A stretch of DNA of 64,000 nucleotides from Steroidobacteraceae bacterium (GCA_017853555.1 JAFMJH010000001.1:124001-188000); one strand, 5' to 3'; positions 33,684-43,259 are shown, counted from the stretch's first letter. Numbers and translations: made by a program. The notes: a model not told the origin generated them from the letters alone.

Positions 33684-33708
33684 AGGGTCGACATGATAAC
33701 GTAAGGCC

Positions 33709-34221
33709 ATGCCGAATCCGCGTCCCACCCCGCCGCCGAATCACGATCACGGCGTGTGCATCGAAACGGCGCTGCGCAACGCGGCGTCGCTGTGCGCGAC
33801 TCGCGGTCTGAATCTGACACCCGTTCGGCGTCGCGTCCTCGAAATCGTCTGGCGTGCGCACGATCCGATCGGCGCGTATCAAATACTCGGCGAGCTGGCC
33901 AAAGAACGCGACAAAGCCGCACCACCCACCGTCTATCGCGCACTCGAATTTCTCGTCGACGCCGGACTCGTACATCGGCTCGACTCGCTGAACGCGTTCA
34001 TCGGTTGCGACACGCCACTTGCTGCGCACGTCGCGCAGTTTTTCGTTTGTCGCGAGTGTCACGGCGCGACGGAGATCGACGATCCTGCGATCGGGCGTGC
34101 ACTCGCCGCAAAATCGCACGAGCTCGGTTTTCGAATCGAACCGGCCTCGCTCGAGGTCAAGGGCGTGTGCGCGCGCTGCAACGCCTCAGCGCGCGATCAA
34201 CAACAAGCCGCCGAGCAATAA
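33709..34221 (+). CDS. zur: Fur-family transcriptional regulator, Zur-like
   Basis: LTPVRRRVLEIVWRAHDPIGAYQILGEL...PPTVYRALEFLVDAGLVHRLDSLNAFIGC...FVCRECH; divergent from the CobW gene. Confidence 0.88.
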   Translation: MPNPRPTPPPNHDHGVCIETALRNAASLCATRGLNLTPVRRRVLEIVWRAHDPIGAYQILGELAKERDKAAPPTVYRALEFLVDAGLVHRLDSLNAFIGCDTPLAAHVAQFFVCRECHGATEIDDPAIGRALAAKSHELGFRIEPASLEVKGVCARCNASARDQQQAAEQ

Positions 34222-34641
34222 AGCCGCGCCCAGCAAGCGTTGCGTGCTGGCAGGCTGCACGGCATAGCCGAGCAAACCGTAATGATCGACCAGGATCGCT
34301 GCAAACATCTGCCCCGACACCGCCAGCGCAAGTAGCAGCAGCGCACCGAGACGCGGCCCGGCGAAGTTCGCGACCGAAACGTACAACGCGCCGAGCAGAC
34401 CGCCCGCCCACGCCCAGGCCGGAACCGAAACGAGTTGTTCGCGACTCGGCAACATCGTGCGCGTGGCGAGCAGCAATGCGACGAGGGCGAGAGTGCCGAC
34501 CAGAAAATTCACCAACACGGCGAGCGCACCGTTGCCGAACGCGCGCGTGAGCGCCATGTTCATGGCAACCTGCACGACCAGTCCGGATCCGGCGACGAAA
34601 GCGAGCACGGCAGGCAACAACGGCATGAAAACTCCGTTCAA
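34186..34641 (-). CDS. DMT-family (YdcZ/DUF606) transporter
   Basis: LPAVLAFVAGSGLVVQVAMNMALTRAFGNGALAVLVNFLVGTLAL...; TTG start at 34641 or ATG at 34626. Confidence 0.85.
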   Translation of the reverse strand: MNGVFMPLLPAVLAFVAGSGLVVQVAMNMALTRAFGNGALAVLVNFLVGTLALVALLLATRTMLPSREQLVSVPAWAWAGGLLGALYVSVANFAGPRLGALLLLALAVSGQMFAAILVDHYGLLGYAVQPASTQRLLGAALLLGGLLLIAR

Positions 34642-34793
34642 CGGGTGACGAGCCGCGACAACAACGCGCGCCCGGCGGAAAAGCGCACCAGGAAAAACAC
34701 CAGGCGCCAGAACAAACGCCGGGCGAAGGGCACGCGGCGCGGCGGAATTCGCGCCTCGATCGCGGCGCGCACGTCTTCGACCCGGGGACTCAT
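34638..34793 (-). CDS. Small basic protein (51 aa), unknown function; below ORF-track length cut-off
   Basis: ATG at 34793: MSPRVEDVRAAIEARIPPRRVPFARRLFWRLVFFLVRFSAGRALLSRLVTR*; fits between flanking co-directional genes. Confidence 0.5.
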   Translation of the reverse strand: MSPRVEDVRAAIEARIPPRRVPFARRLFWRLVFFLVRFSAGRALLSRLVTR

Positions 34794-34812
34794 TCGCGAA
34801 GCCTACACCAGC

Positions 34813-37800
34813 TCAGCGCGCGATCAGCTCGACATCGACCACGAATTCGCGCTCTGCACGGCGCACGCGGGTCGGAATCCGGTCGCCGGCGACATGTTTT
34901 TTCAAGGTGTCGGAGAATGCGGCGAGACCCGCGATCGGGACATCGCCGAACGCCAGTACGAGATCGCCCGCCTGCAGACCCGCGCGGGCGGCCGGCGAAT
35001 CGGGGACCACCGACTCGGCGCGTATGCCCGGGCCTTGATGCGCGTAGTCGGGCACGAGACCGAACGACACGCGGCGTGCACCCTCGCTCGGCGCGCCCGC
35101 GGCGGACGCCGGTTGCGGTGCCGTGGTGACGCTGAGCGGTGCATCGCGTTGCGCGAGATAGTCGATCGCTTCGCGGGCCACGGTCGCCACCTTCACAAGC
35201 CCGGCCGCATCGATGCGATCGGCGGTGTCGGTAGGACGGTGATAGTCGAGATGGGCAGCGGTGAACAACTGCACACCGGGAATGCCGCGATCGATGAAGC
35301 TTTGCTGATCCGACGACTGCGACGCACCGGGCACGTTTTTGATCGCGATGCCGGTCGAGAACGTGATGCCGCGAAACACGTGTTGCCATTCGCTCGCGGT
35401 GCCTGTGCCAAGCACCGACAACTCGCCCGCACCCAAGCGTCCGACGGTGTCGAGATTCACGACCGCGCGAATCCCGGCCAGCGGCGCACCGCGCGGATGC
35501 TCGACGAACCACTTTGATCCCTGCAAACCCGCCTCTTCACCCGAGAACGCGACGAAAATCACGCTGCGCTCCGGCGCGCCCGCCGTCGCCAACGTCCGCG
35601 CGAGTTCGATCAGCACGGCGACACCGCTCGCGTTGTCGTCCGCGCCCGGGTGGATTTGCCCGATTTCGGCTACGCGCACGCCCGGGCCGCTTCGGCCGAG
35701 GTGATCGTAATGCGCCGATACGACGACCGCCTGATCCGCATAGCGCGGATTCGTGCCACGCAACACGCCGACGACATTGCGCAACGCCAAAGATTTCTGC
35801 GCGCCGGCGGGCGTGTACTCGAAGTCCTGAAACCAGCCGTTCGCATCGGCGGGCTGCAAACCGGCTGCGGCGAACGCCTTGGCCACATAATCCGCCGCAG
35901 CCTGCAACCCTGCGCTGCCCAATCCGCGCCCTTCGCGCGCAGGATCCGCAAGCCATGCGATGTGCGCGGTCATCGCAGTCGCATCGAACACCGCAGGCAG
36001 TCGTGCGAGCGCCTCGCGTTTCGCATATCCGCCGACCGGCAATGCCTCGGCACGCGCATCGGGCGCGCGCAAATCGACGATCAGCGGCGAATCGGCGGCA
36101 GACCACTCGCCTTTGGCGACATTGGCCGGTTCGTCGCCGGCGAACGACAGCCAGGAATATTTGCCGTAGTGCGGCAGTTTTCGTGCGAGCCCCGCGGCGG
36201 CGGCCACGTCGTCGAGCGTGAGCCACGCGATCGCCTTGGCGGCGTTGCCGGGATGCCGACGCACGATCACGTTCGCGCGACCCTGCTTGGGCAAGCGCGT
36301 GCCGCCGGCACGGATGCTCTGGCCGTCGACCGCGAAGCCGAGCGCAGCATCACCGGCGAACAATTTGGTCGCATAAGCATTGTCGGCACCCAAGACCCAC
36401 ACTGCACGATCGGTCGGCAGCGTCACCGCTGCCGCATCGGTGACGATGCGAAACTTTTGAGCACCACCGCCCGACCAGAATTGCAGCATGTCGCGATAGG
36501 CCTGCACGAACGCGGGCGGTGCTTTCGCGGGCAGCACCGCGAGCACTTCGCCTTCGCCGAACATCTGCCCGAGCGACGGCGCCGTCTCGCGCGCATCGAG
36601 CAAACGGAAGAGATCGAATTCCGGATCGATTTCGAGCGCGATCGGTGCCGTATCGCTCACCAATTCGAACGTCGTCCGGTTGCCGTGCAGGGTCACGACG
36701 TGTTGCGTCACGCCTTGCTTGCTGCGCAAGACGACCGGCACGTCGAGATCGAAAGGTCGGTCCTGCGCTTGGCGCAAGACGCCGCGCACCACGTAACGCT
36801 GCGCCTCACGCGTGACGCGCACGTCGGCGACCCGCAGATCAGGAGCGCCGACACGGCTCACCCATTGTTCGACCATGGGCAAAAGATCGACGCCGGCGGC
36901 GGCGCCATGGGCACGCGCCAAATCGTCGAAGCTCGCGCGCTTGCCGCGTTGCTCGCGATAAAAGCGCTGCAGACCCCGCACGTAGGCGGCATCGCCCACC
37001 CGGCGGCGCAGCATGTGGTCGAGCATCAACGCCTTGCCGTAACCGACCGCCTCGGTCGCCGGACTGTGTCGCGAGCGAAACGCCGTGAGCGGAAAATCCT
37101 GCGAGTCGCGCACGAAGTCGCGATATTTTTTCAACGTGTCGCGCCGATACTCGGCACCTTGTCCGAGCTGCTCTTTGTACAGATGATCGGCCAGATAGGC
37201 GGTGAGCCCCTCGCACCAGTTGCCGCGCGCGTAATCGACGAATACGCCGTTGCCCCACCAGTTGTGCAGGATTTCGTGCGGATACGACGACGTGAGAATG
37301 AACGGAAAGCGGATGATCTGCGGCCCGAGCAGCGTGAAGCTCGGCATGCCGTAGCCGGTTTCCCAAAAGTTCTCGACGAGCGCGAATTTGTCGTACGGGT
37401 ACGGACCGATCAGGGTCCGGTACATCTCGAGGTTGCGGACCGTCGCTTCGAGATATTTGGCCGCGAGCGCGTCGTCGGCCTGGCGCAAGAACACCTCGGC
37501 CGTCACCGCGCCAGCCGGGCGCGCGTAGCGGCGCAGTTTGCCGCCGACGATGTGCAATTCGTCCACCGGCGTCGCACTCTTCCAGCGCGCCACGCCGTCG
37601 GCCGCGCGTGCACTGCCGCTGCCGGGACTGATGAGCTGCCACCCCTCGGGAGCTTTGGCCTGCAACTCGAACGTGAACAGCGTCTCGCCGAGATAGGGAT
37701 ACCAAAGCGTACTGCCGGCGAGATAGATGCCGTCGTCGCGGATAGTCCCGGCGGTTTCGTTGAAGCCGCGCGCATATTCCTGGGCCGGCGACTCGAAGCC

Positions 37801-38178
37801 GAAGTCGATGGGTCCTTGGTACTCGAGCGCGATGCGGGTCGCGCCCGCCGGCAAGCGCACGCGATAACGCTGCGCGTTGCCGCTGTCGGTGATCGCGGCC
37901 GAGGAGCCGTTGATGCCGGCGAAGGCCGAGTTTTTCGTCGCCGGCAAACGCTCGACCGCCGGCTCCGACGTCACGATGCGCAGCGGCGCCGCGAGCAGGA
38001 ATTCCACGTCGCGAGGCGACTCCGCGGCCGGCAATTGCACGACGGCCTTCACCGCGATGGTGTGTGCGCTAGGCTCGAGTATCGCCTCGAGCATGAAATG
38101 CGGCTCGGCCGCGTACGCACTCGCCGCCCGGACGCAGATCAGAAAGGCGGCAAGGATCCGCCGCAGGTGCGCGCTCAA
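34813..38178 (-). CDS. Exported three-domain protein: M1-like gluzincin + M28 peptidase + PDZ
   Basis: Signal-like LRRILAAFLICVRAASAYAAEP; HEILHNWWGN...WCEGLTAYLADH; VVVSAHYDHLG...HPGADDNASGVAVLIELA...FSGEEAGLQGSKWF; C-terminal PDZ VSFGLVPDYAHQGPGIRAESVVPDSPAARAGLQAGDLVLAFGDVPI. TTG start overlaps the upstream stop. Confidence 0.85.
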   Translation of the reverse strand: MSAHLRRILAAFLICVRAASAYAAEPHFMLEAILEPSAHTIAVKAVVQLPAAESPRDVEFLLAAPLRIVTSEPAVERLPATKNSAFAGINGSSAAITDSGNAQRYRVRLPAGATRIALEYQGPIDFGFESPAQEYARGFNETAGTIRDDGIYLAGSTLWYPYLGETLFTFELQAKAPEGWQLISPGSGSARAADGVARWKSATPVDELHIVGGKLRRYARPAGAVTAEVFLRQADDALAAKYLEATVRNLEMYRTLIGPYPYDKFALVENFWETGYGMPSFTLLGPQIIRFPFILTSSYPHEILHNWWGNGVFVDYARGNWCEGLTAYLADHLYKEQLGQGAEYRRDTLKKYRDFVRDSQDFPLTAFRSRHSPATEAVGYGKALMLDHMLRRRVGDAAYVRGLQRFYREQRGKRASFDDLARAHGAAAGVDLLPMVEQWVSRVGAPDLRVADVRVTREAQRYVVRGVLRQAQDRPFDLDVPVVLRSKQGVTQHVVTLHGNRTTFELVSDTAPIALEIDPEFDLFRLLDARETAPSLGQMFGEGEVLAVLPAKAPPAFVQAYRDMLQFWSGGGAQKFRIVTDAAAVTLPTDRAVWVLGADNAYATKLFAGDAALGFAVDGQSIRAGGTRLPKQGRANVIVRRHPGNAAKAIAWLTLDDVAAAAGLARKLPHYGKYSWLSFAGDEPANVAKGEWSAADSPLIVDLRAPDARAEALPVGGYAKREALARLPAVFDATAMTAHIAWLADPAREGRGLGSAGLQAAADYVAKAFAAAGLQPADANGWFQDFEYTPAGAQKSLALRNVVGVLRGTNPRYADQAVVVSAHYDHLGRSGPGVRVAEIGQIHPGADDNASGVAVLIELARTLATAGAPERSVIFVAFSGEEAGLQGSKWFVEHPRGAPLAGIRAVVNLDTVGRLGAGELSVLGTGTASEWQHVFRGITFSTGIAIKNVPGASQSSDQQSFIDRGIPGVQLFTAAHLDYHRPTDTADRIDAAGLVKVATVAREAIDYLAQRDAPLSVTTAPQPASAAGAPSEGARRVSFGLVPDYAHQGPGIRAESVVPDSPAARAGLQAGDLVLAFGDVPIAGLAAFSDTLKKHVAGDRIPTRVRRAEREFVVDVELIAR

Positions 38179-39419
38179 TCGGGTTTGCGACGGAAGTCGA
38201 GCGGCAACGTGACCATCTGTCCCTCGCGCTCGAGTCGCAACGTTGCGGAATCGCCCCATCGATAATCTCCCACCTTGCGCTGCAAGCTCGCCGTACCGTC
38301 GATCTTTGCACCGTCGAGTTCACGCAGCACGTCACCGACGCGCACCCCGGCACGATCGGCCGTCGAACCGGCGTCGATCTGGATGACTTTCGTCGGCTCT
38401 TTGCCGATGCGACCCATCAAAGAAACGCCGAGTACCGGCAGCGTCGGCTGCGCGGTCTGCGGCACACCCCAAAGAAAATCCGCATACGACGCGCTGACCA
38501 TGGCGGACTTCGTGCCACTGCGAACGGTGACCGGAATGAGCGACGCCGTGCGGCCTTTGAAGCCGGAGCGCAGCTGTCGTTCGGCGCCGAGGCCGTACGC
38601 GACGTGCCCACCTCCGATCAGCACCACGACGATTTCACGCGGATCGGCAGGTACGGACAACGCCTGCCCGGCTTGCCAACCCATCGACGCATCCCAGGTC
38701 AGTTGCGCCAGATAGACACCCTCTTGTTGTTCGGGCGTCATCTTCGCGTGCAACGGATCGTCGGCATCGAAATACGAGCGCACCAACTGCCGATGCTCGG
38801 CGTTCGTGGTGTCGATCTGCGGGGGCATGCGTCGACGCACCTCCGGGGCGAGTGCATCGAACCCTTTGGCGCGCACGTCGCGCACGACCTCGCGCGGCGC
38901 ATTCAAGCCGACCATGCGCAATCGGTGATCGCGCGCGAATTCGAAGATTTCCCGATAGTGACCGAAATGATGCGACCAGACTTCGTACCATCGCGACTCG
39001 TCGAGCAAACGCGACTCGTCGAGTTCGCCGCGCGTCCAGCGATCGAGCGCCGGCTGCGGATCCCACGGAAACATCTCGAGCCCGACGATCACCTTGCGGC
39101 CGGCGGCGTGCAATGCCGCGATCGCTGCCAACTGCACGCGATGGAATTCGCCGTTGGTGTGTTCTTCGCCGACGAACAAGACGCGCACGTCTTGCAGCCG
39201 CTGCGCGAAAACCGCTGCGCCGATGGTTTCGGCGCGCGACGTATCGGTGATCGCGTCGAGCTCGACCACCGCCTTGCGCATCTTGCGCGTCGCATCACCG
39301 ATGGTCAGTTGTTCGGGACCGCCGGGCGCGACATCCGCCTGCGCGAGCCCGCCGGTCAAAAGACCGGCGAGCAGCGCGAGTGCGAAAGCGCGGCCCGCAG
39401 CCCTGCCGCGTAAACGCAC
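38175..39419 (-). CDS. Exported ChaN-like domain protein with C-terminal PDZ domain
   Basis: VRVLFVGEEHTNGEFHRVQLAAIAAL...VIVGLEMFPWD; C-term LGVSLMGRIGKEPTKVIQIDAGSTADRAGVRVGDVLRELDGAKI; GTG start at 39419 before signal-like FALALLAGLLTGGLAQA. Confidence 0.85.
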   Translation of the reverse strand: MRLRGRAAGRAFALALLAGLLTGGLAQADVAPGGPEQLTIGDATRKMRKAVVELDAITDTSRAETIGAAVFAQRLQDVRVLFVGEEHTNGEFHRVQLAAIAALHAAGRKVIVGLEMFPWDPQPALDRWTRGELDESRLLDESRWYEVWSHHFGHYREIFEFARDHRLRMVGLNAPREVVRDVRAKGFDALAPEVRRRMPPQIDTTNAEHRQLVRSYFDADDPLHAKMTPEQQEGVYLAQLTWDASMGWQAGQALSVPADPREIVVVLIGGGHVAYGLGAERQLRSGFKGRTASLIPVTVRSGTKSAMVSASYADFLWGVPQTAQPTLPVLGVSLMGRIGKEPTKVIQIDAGSTADRAGVRVGDVLRELDGAKIDGTASLQRKVGDYRWGDSATLRLEREGQMVTLPLDFRRKPD

Positions 39420-39421
39420 GA

Positions 39422-42022
39422 TCAGAACTTGTAGCGTGCGGTGAGACCGAATTCGCGCAAGGTCGGATACGAGACGCTGTAGCGCCACGGGAAGAAGGTG
39501 CCGCGACCCGTGTTGCCGGCGGGCGTCGTGCCCGCCGGAGAACGGAAGAACGTGCCGTCCGGCAGCGCATTCGAGAAGAAGACGTCGCGATACGCGGCGC
39601 TCGGACTATCTTCGTTCGTCAGGTTGCGACCCCACAGCTCGATGGTCCACTGCTTCGATTGCAAACCGATCGCCATGTTGAGCTTGGTCTGATCGGGCGT
39701 GATGGCTTCATTCGTCGCATCGGCGAATTGCTTGTCGCGATACGACAGATCGCCGCGTACGAAAAACGCCTTGCCATCGGCAAGCGGCGCCGTGTAACCG
39801 AGGCTCGCCGCGAGCTGCCACGGCGACGTTCGCAGGATCTGCTTGCCTGAGACGTCACCGGTCGGCGAGAACGACGGGAAGCTCTTGAATGAGTCGACGC
39901 GCGCCTTGTCGTAGTTCGCATCGGTGTAGGACACGCCGAAACTGCCGTCGACGCGGTCGGTGATGCGCGCATTCACCGAGAACTCGGCGCCGCGGATGGT
40001 CGCGTCACCGGCGTTCACGTTGAATGCCGTCGGCGTACGAATGGTGCCGACGTTGCCCGAGCGCGGATCGACCACTTCCGTACGGATCTGCGGAATGACG
40101 ATGCTCTTCCACTTGCTCTGGTACACGTCGAAGTCGACGAAGACGCGTCGGTCGAGCAATTCGCTCTTGATGCCGAGCTCGAAGGCGCCGTTTTCTTCCG
40201 GGTCGAAGGCCGTGAGTATCGGCACGTTCACCGGTGTCGCGTCCGCGGTGAACTGCACGGTCGCCGCGCCGATGTTGCCGCTCTTTTCGGCGTGCGCGTA
40301 CGAACCGTAGATCGTGACGTTCGGCTGGGGTTTCCAGTCGAGCGTCGTACGCCAGTTGTTCAACCCCCAGGATTTGCTGCCCGTGCGCGCCGTCAAGATG
40401 TTGTTGAAGGATTTCTTTTCATCCGTGTAACGACCTTCGAGACGACCTTTGACGGTGTCCGTGAAGTCGTATTCCAGCGAGGCGAACGCCGAGGTGGCCG
40501 TGACCTTGTTGCGATAGGTGTCGCTGAAGATCGCGTCGCCGGTCGGATTGACGAACCAGTTTTTGAAGCCCGTCGTATCGACACCGCCGGTTGCCGCCGG
40601 ATCATTGGCCGGATCGTAAATCAACGTCGGCCGGCCGAACGGAGCCGCCGTACGGCAAGAGAGACAGAATGCGTAGAAATCGCTCGGCAACGGCTGCGTG
40701 GCCTTCACGCCGTCGTTACCGCCGTGCGACTTCGTATCGTAGAAGTAGCCGCCGACCGCCCAGCGCAGCTTTTGTTCGGTCTTGCTCGTGAGTCGCAGTT
40801 CAGTGCTCACTTCTTCCGTCACACCGCCACCGCCGATCTGGTAGAGCCCGGTACGCAACACTTTCTGTTCGCCACCGAAGAACGTGCCCGGCACCAGCGT
40901 CGCGAGACCCGTCGCCGGACGCGCGATGTAGACGAACGGCACGGTTTCACCCGTGTTGCGCGAACCGTCGACCAGGAATCCCTGACCGACTTTCGAGTAG
41001 CCCGTCAGAGAACTGATCGTACCGATGCCGGTATTCCAGGTGATGCTGAGGCTCGCACGCTCGATGTCGCGCTTGTTGCCCGTCGCCTGCGGCACTGCCG
41101 ACAGACCGTTGCGACCGACCGCCGGGAACGTACCGCAGTAGTTCATGTAGCCCGCGGCGGGCACCGGCGACTGCACGGTCAGCAGCGAGTTGAGATTTTC
41201 GCAGTTTGCAACCACGGGGCTGATCGCGGAATTGCCGACGACGTCATTCGAAATGTACGCCTGCAACTGCGCTTCGAACGCGTCGCTCGGCGTCCACAAC
41301 AACGTGCCTTGCGCCGACTGGTATTCGTAACCGCCGATATCCGACTTGCCGCCGGCACCGGAGTATTGATTGTTGTAGGAGCCGTCGAAGTTGTCATAGG
41401 AGACTGCGATGCGGCCTTTGAGCACGCCTTCGACGACCGGGCCGCTCACCGAACCGGCGAGCGCGCGCTTGCCGTTCGAGCCGAACTGCACTTCGGCTTT
41501 TCCTTTGACGACGTCGCCTGGTTTCGCGGTGACATAGTTGATGGCGCCGCTGAAGGAGTTGCGGCCGTACAAGGCTGCTTGCGGGCCTTTGATGACTTCG
41601 ATGCGCTCGAGGTCCGTCTGGTTGAAGTTCAAACCTTCTTTGCCGGAGACGAACACGCCATCGATGAACACCGCGGCATTGTTTTCACCACGCACGTCGA
41701 TGGGCGCAAAACCGCGGATGACGGGCACGGGGAGGAAGCCCGCCTGCACATCCGAGAAGGTGAGGCCGGGCGTCGCCGCCGCGACGTCGTCGAGATTGCG
41801 GATGCCTTTTTCTTCGATCTGTTCCGCCGAGAATGCCTTGATCGCGAGCGGGACGTCGAGCAAGCGCTCCTCCGCCTTGCGGGCGGTGACGACGATTTCT
41901 TCGAGTACGAGTCCGTCGCCCTGTGATTTGGTCTGTGCCAGCGCTGCACTCATGCTGGCCGCAGTGGCCAGCGTCGAGACGAGTGTGACGACGGAACGGA
42001 AATGCTTCTTGGAAGTGACCAT
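39422..42022 (-). CDS. TonB-dependent receptor
   Basis: Signal peptide MVTSKKHFRSVVTLVSTLATAASMSAALAQ; LEEIVVTARKAEERLLDVPLAIKAFSAEQIEEKGIRNLDDVAAATPGLTF; plug and barrel; C-terminal aromatic YKF. Confidence 0.95.
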   Translation of the reverse strand: MVTSKKHFRSVVTLVSTLATAASMSAALAQTKSQGDGLVLEEIVVTARKAEERLLDVPLAIKAFSAEQIEEKGIRNLDDVAAATPGLTFSDVQAGFLPVPVIRGFAPIDVRGENNAAVFIDGVFVSGKEGLNFNQTDLERIEVIKGPQAALYGRNSFSGAINYVTAKPGDVVKGKAEVQFGSNGKRALAGSVSGPVVEGVLKGRIAVSYDNFDGSYNNQYSGAGGKSDIGGYEYQSAQGTLLWTPSDAFEAQLQAYISNDVVGNSAISPVVANCENLNSLLTVQSPVPAAGYMNYCGTFPAVGRNGLSAVPQATGNKRDIERASLSITWNTGIGTISSLTGYSKVGQGFLVDGSRNTGETVPFVYIARPATGLATLVPGTFFGGEQKVLRTGLYQIGGGGVTEEVSTELRLTSKTEQKLRWAVGGYFYDTKSHGGNDGVKATQPLPSDFYAFCLSCRTAAPFGRPTLIYDPANDPAATGGVDTTGFKNWFVNPTGDAIFSDTYRNKVTATSAFASLEYDFTDTVKGRLEGRYTDEKKSFNNILTARTGSKSWGLNNWRTTLDWKPQPNVTIYGSYAHAEKSGNIGAATVQFTADATPVNVPILTAFDPEENGAFELGIKSELLDRRVFVDFDVYQSKWKSIVIPQIRTEVVDPRSGNVGTIRTPTAFNVNAGDATIRGAEFSVNARITDRVDGSFGVSYTDANYDKARVDSFKSFPSFSPTGDVSGKQILRTSPWQLAASLGYTAPLADGKAFFVRGDLSYRDKQFADATNEAITPDQTKLNMAIGLQSKQWTIELWGRNLTNEDSPSAAYRDVFFSNALPDGTFFRSPAGTTPAGNTGRGTFFPWRYSVSYPTLREFGLTARYKF

Positions 42023-42151
42023 CGAGTGATTCCCCTGTATGCACCGGTATTGAGTTTTGAGAGGTGCTATGCGAAACCTACTACCGCACGGAGCGGAACG
42101 GAAGGGACGATCCGGCATAACGAAAAAACTGACCGGCATGGGGGTTTTCGA

Positions 42152-43234
42152 ATGAGAATGATTCGCAATTTTTTGATCGCGGGCACGATGTCGTGGGTCG
42201 CCTGCATCGGGGCGATGGCCGCCCCCAAGCCGGCAGCCGCCGTGACGCCACCGGCCGGAGTCTCGATCACCACCCGCGAGGGGGAAATGCCCTCGTGGCT
42301 TATTCCCAACATCGGCGAAGCGGCCGAGTCCTATTACGGGCCCGACAGCGAGCACCTGATCGCGCAGGTCAAAAGCCCCCTCGCCGTCAAAAGTCCGCGG
42401 GGTCTCGCCGGTTTCCTGACCAAAACCTTCACGGATGCCGGCACCGACGTCGTGCTGATCAACGACAAAGGCTGGGATGCCTGCTCGTATTTCTTCCCCG
42501 ACGGCAAGCGGCTGATTTGGACCTCGATTCGGGACCATCTCGACATGCCGCTCGGCAACTGGTCCGACTGGCGCAACTACCCGCAAGGGTCCGAGTTGTA
42601 CGTGTCGGATCGCGAAGGCAAGAACGTGAAACGTCTGACGAACAACACGCAGTACGAAGCGGAAGTGACGGTCTCGCCCGACGGAAAGTGGATCGTCTTC
42701 GGTCGCATGACGCAGGGCAACATGGATCTGTGGATCATGAATTCCGACGGTACGGGCGAACGGCAGCTGACCTTCACGGAGGATGACCAGGAAGGTGCGC
42801 CGTATTTTCTGCCGGACAACGACACCATCATGTTCCGCGCATGGAAAGCTTCCGAATACGACATGAAGCCGACGCCGATGACCATCTACACCATCAAAAA
42901 AGATGGCAGCGATCGCAAAGAACGCACGTTCACGCACGACATGAACTGGGCGCCCTATCCGACGCCGGACGGCGAGCACTTCCTGTTCGTGCGCGCCGAG
43001 ACGCCGCGCAATTGGGAGGTGTATCTCGGCTATCTCGACGGCAAGACGCCGCCGAAGCGCATCACCTTCGACGAAGGGTTCGACGGCTTCCCGGCGATTT
43101 CACCCGACGGTCGCAAGATGGTGTGGACCAGCTCGCGCAGCGCAGGCCCCGGCGTGGGCTTCATGCAAGGGCTGCAGCTGCACGTCATGGATGTGACGGC
43201 ACTCGGTCTCGGTCCCAAAAAGCACCAGCATTGA
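42152..43234 (+). CDS. Exported TolB/PD40-type beta-propeller protein
   Basis: Signal peptide; repeats ACSYFFPDGKRLIWTS, EAEVTVSPDGKWIVFGR, NWAPYPTPDGEHFLFVR, GFPAISPDGRKMVWTS. Confidence 0.88.
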   Translation: MRMIRNFLIAGTMSWVACIGAMAAPKPAAAVTPPAGVSITTREGEMPSWLIPNIGEAAESYYGPDSEHLIAQVKSPLAVKSPRGLAGFLTKTFTDAGTDVVLINDKGWDACSYFFPDGKRLIWTSIRDHLDMPLGNWSDWRNYPQGSELYVSDREGKNVKRLTNNTQYEAEVTVSPDGKWIVFGRMTQGNMDLWIMNSDGTGERQLTFTEDDQEGAPYFLPDNDTIMFRAWKASEYDMKPTPMTIYTIKKDGSDRKERTFTHDMNWAPYPTPDGEHFLFVRAETPRNWEVYLGYLDGKTPPKRITFDEGFDGFPAISPDGRKMVWTSSRSAGPGVGFMQGLQLHVMDVTALGLGPKKHQH

Positions 43235-43259
43235 ATTTCAACTTAAAGGGGTTTGCGTC

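Noticed and set aside
36739-36790. LRQAQDRPFD peptide in the M1-M28 protein, similar to a peptide encoded by a dispersed intergenic repeat in some genomes
   Set aside because: The sequence fits the expected M1-like C-terminal strand (VLRQAQDRPFDLDVPVVL), is in frame, and no second copy of the DNA was seen in the window.
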